This document shows, piece by piece, positions 63,238-64,000 of a DNA stretch of 64,000 nt. Position 1 is the first letter of the stretch. Each line of letters begins with the position of its first letter. The position numbers and the translations under genes were made by a program. Source of the stretch: DASQUK01 sp963813485 (GTDB taxonomy: Bacteria; Actinomycetota; Acidimicrobiia; Acidimicrobiales; VFJN01). The notes under the pieces are model-generated. The model was not told where the DNA came from, made no database searches, and saw only the letters and a list, made by a program, of their open reading frames with translations. The stretch is from the NCBI GenBank assembly GCA_963813485.1, contig CAWEZE010000013.1:310001-374000 (forward strand), in the 5' to 3' direction.

Positions 63238-64000
63238 TCACGCCTTGGGTGGCAATGTGCGAAGGCCCAACTCGGCCAGGTGGCCGGCGTCGATCGGCGT
63301 CGGCGCCCGGGTCAGGGGATCGGCGCCCGATTGCGTCTTGGGGAACGCGATGACCTCGCGGATGTTCTCCTGGCCGACCAGGAGCGCCACCAGCCGATCG
63401 ATCCCGATGGCGAAGCCTGCGTGGGGTGGGGCGCCGTAGCGGAAGGCGTCCAGCAGGAACCCGAACCGCTCCTGCGCCTGGTCCTCCGAGATGCCCAGCA
63501 CTCGGAAGATGCTCCGCTGCACGTCGACCTGGTGGATCCGGACCGATCCCGAGCCCAGTTCCCAGCCGTTGAGCACCAGGTCGTAGGCCTGTGAGCGCAC
63601 GCGCAACAGATCCTCGGGGCCCCCCGACGCCAGCAGCTCGAGATCGTCGGGGTGCGGCATCGTGAACGGATGGTGCGCCGGCACCGGGCTGCCGTCCTCG
63701 CCCAGCCCCTCGAACAGCGGGAAGTCGACCACCCAGAGGAAGTTGAGCCCGCCCTCGGTCACGGGCGGACGGCCGAGCTCGAGGCGCAGCAGGCCCAGCA
63801 CGTGGCGGACCACCGGCCGGTCGTCGGCCACCAGGAACAGCAGGTCACCGGGTTCGGCACCCATCCCCTGGCGTAACTTGGCGAGCTCGTCGTCCGACAG
63901 GAACTTGGCCACCGGGCTGTCGAGGCCCTCGTCCGTGACCCGCATCCACACCAGTCCCTTGGCGCCCCAGCGCTTTGCCCGGTCGGTCAGGTCGTCGAGC
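63238..64000 (-). CDS. aspS: Aspartyl-tRNA synthetase, 5' end outside the window
   Basis: C-terminal about 254 residues. FLWVVDFPLFEGLGEDG and AHHPFTMPHPDD, YDLVLNGWELGSGSVRIH (motif 2/3 region), RFGFLLDAFRYGAPPHAGFAIGIDRLVALL and REVIAFPKTQSGADPL are typical of bacterial AspRS; a GAD insertion domain precedes (EGLDSPVAKFLSDDELAKLRQ). The catalytic N-terminal and anticodon parts lie beyond the right edge. Confidence 0.95.
   Translation of the reverse strand, partial: LDDLTDRAKRWGAKGLVWMRVTDEGLDSPVAKFLSDDELAKLRQGMGAEPGDLLFLVADDRPVVRHVLGLLRLELGRPPVTEGGLNFLWVVDFPLFEGLGEDGSPVPAHHPFTMPHPDDLELLASGGPEDLLRVRSQAYDLVLNGWELGSGSVRIHQVDVQRSIFRVLGISEDQAQERFGFLLDAFRYGAPPHAGFAIGIDRLVALLVGQENIREVIAFPKTQSGADPLTRAPTPIDAGHLAELGLRTLPPKA

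Overview
This 64 kb window is chromosomal DNA of a high-GC actinobacterium. The lineage is inferred from a mihF-type integration host factor, an ATPase-less PriA, Eis-like acetyltransferases, many four-base stop/start overlaps, GTG and TTG starts, and start codons placed directly after a -10 box (leaderless mRNAs). Acidimicrobiia is a plausible class, but the sequence alone does not prove it. Almost all genes lie on the minus strand, so transcription mostly runs from high to low coordinates. I found no rRNA, tRNA, CRISPR array, prophage or insertion sequence.

Layout. 1-3.4 kb: argC-argJ-argB (arginine), with an ArgR-type box over a leaderless argC promoter. 3.4-10.4 kb: an accessory stretch with a large AAA-ATPase regulator, a divergent methyltransferase and VOC protein, and a membrane acyltransferase with an SGNH domain. 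10.5-16.7 kb: infC-rpmI-rplT-rRNA methyltransferase-pheS-pheT with a long leader and an ATA start for infC. 16.7-18.2 kb: DUF1844-like protein, cold-shock-like protein and hisG. 18.4-21.9 kb: ribD-ribE-ribBA-ribH behind a KstR-like operator. 22-25.6 kb: def-fmt-rsmB, a DUF1905/YdeI protein and a Mog-like protein. 25.6-30 kb: plus-strand RNA/DNA-type methyltransferases, two GNAT proteins, a hydrolase and a TetR regulator. 30-36.8 kb: mihF, a CMP-kinase-like protein, rpoZ, coaBC, metK, priA and mtnA.

36.8-46 kb is the pyrimidine operon pyrR-pyrB-pyrC-carA-carB-pyrD-pyrF. It carries a PyrR-type RNA hairpin at its head and an internal ArgR-type box before carA, so carbamoyl phosphate supply appears tied to both pyrimidine and arginine status. 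46-57.2 kb continues upstream with ruvX-mltG-aroE-DUF4388-prepilin peptidase-aroC-aroK-aroB-aroQ-aminopeptidase P-efp-nusB and a broken GNAT gene. 57.4-64 kb has aspS (partial), a plus-strand membrane protein, rarA, a DUF948 protein, a small membrane protein and alaS.

The most unusual content is non-coding. A 93-bp structured element fills the gap between stop and start codon in two unrelated gene pairs, with a half copy in a third. Palindromic repeats sit inside or at the ends of coding sequences (pheT, carA) and between ruvX and alaS. A 94-bp tandem repeat carries the ribBA ribosome binding site. A shared sequence occupies both long convergent intergenic gaps. Six genes (pheT, pheS, rsmB, the DUF1905/YdeI gene, coaBC and a GNAT gene) carry single-base frameshifts; several are essential, so sequencing or assembly errors are the likeliest cause.
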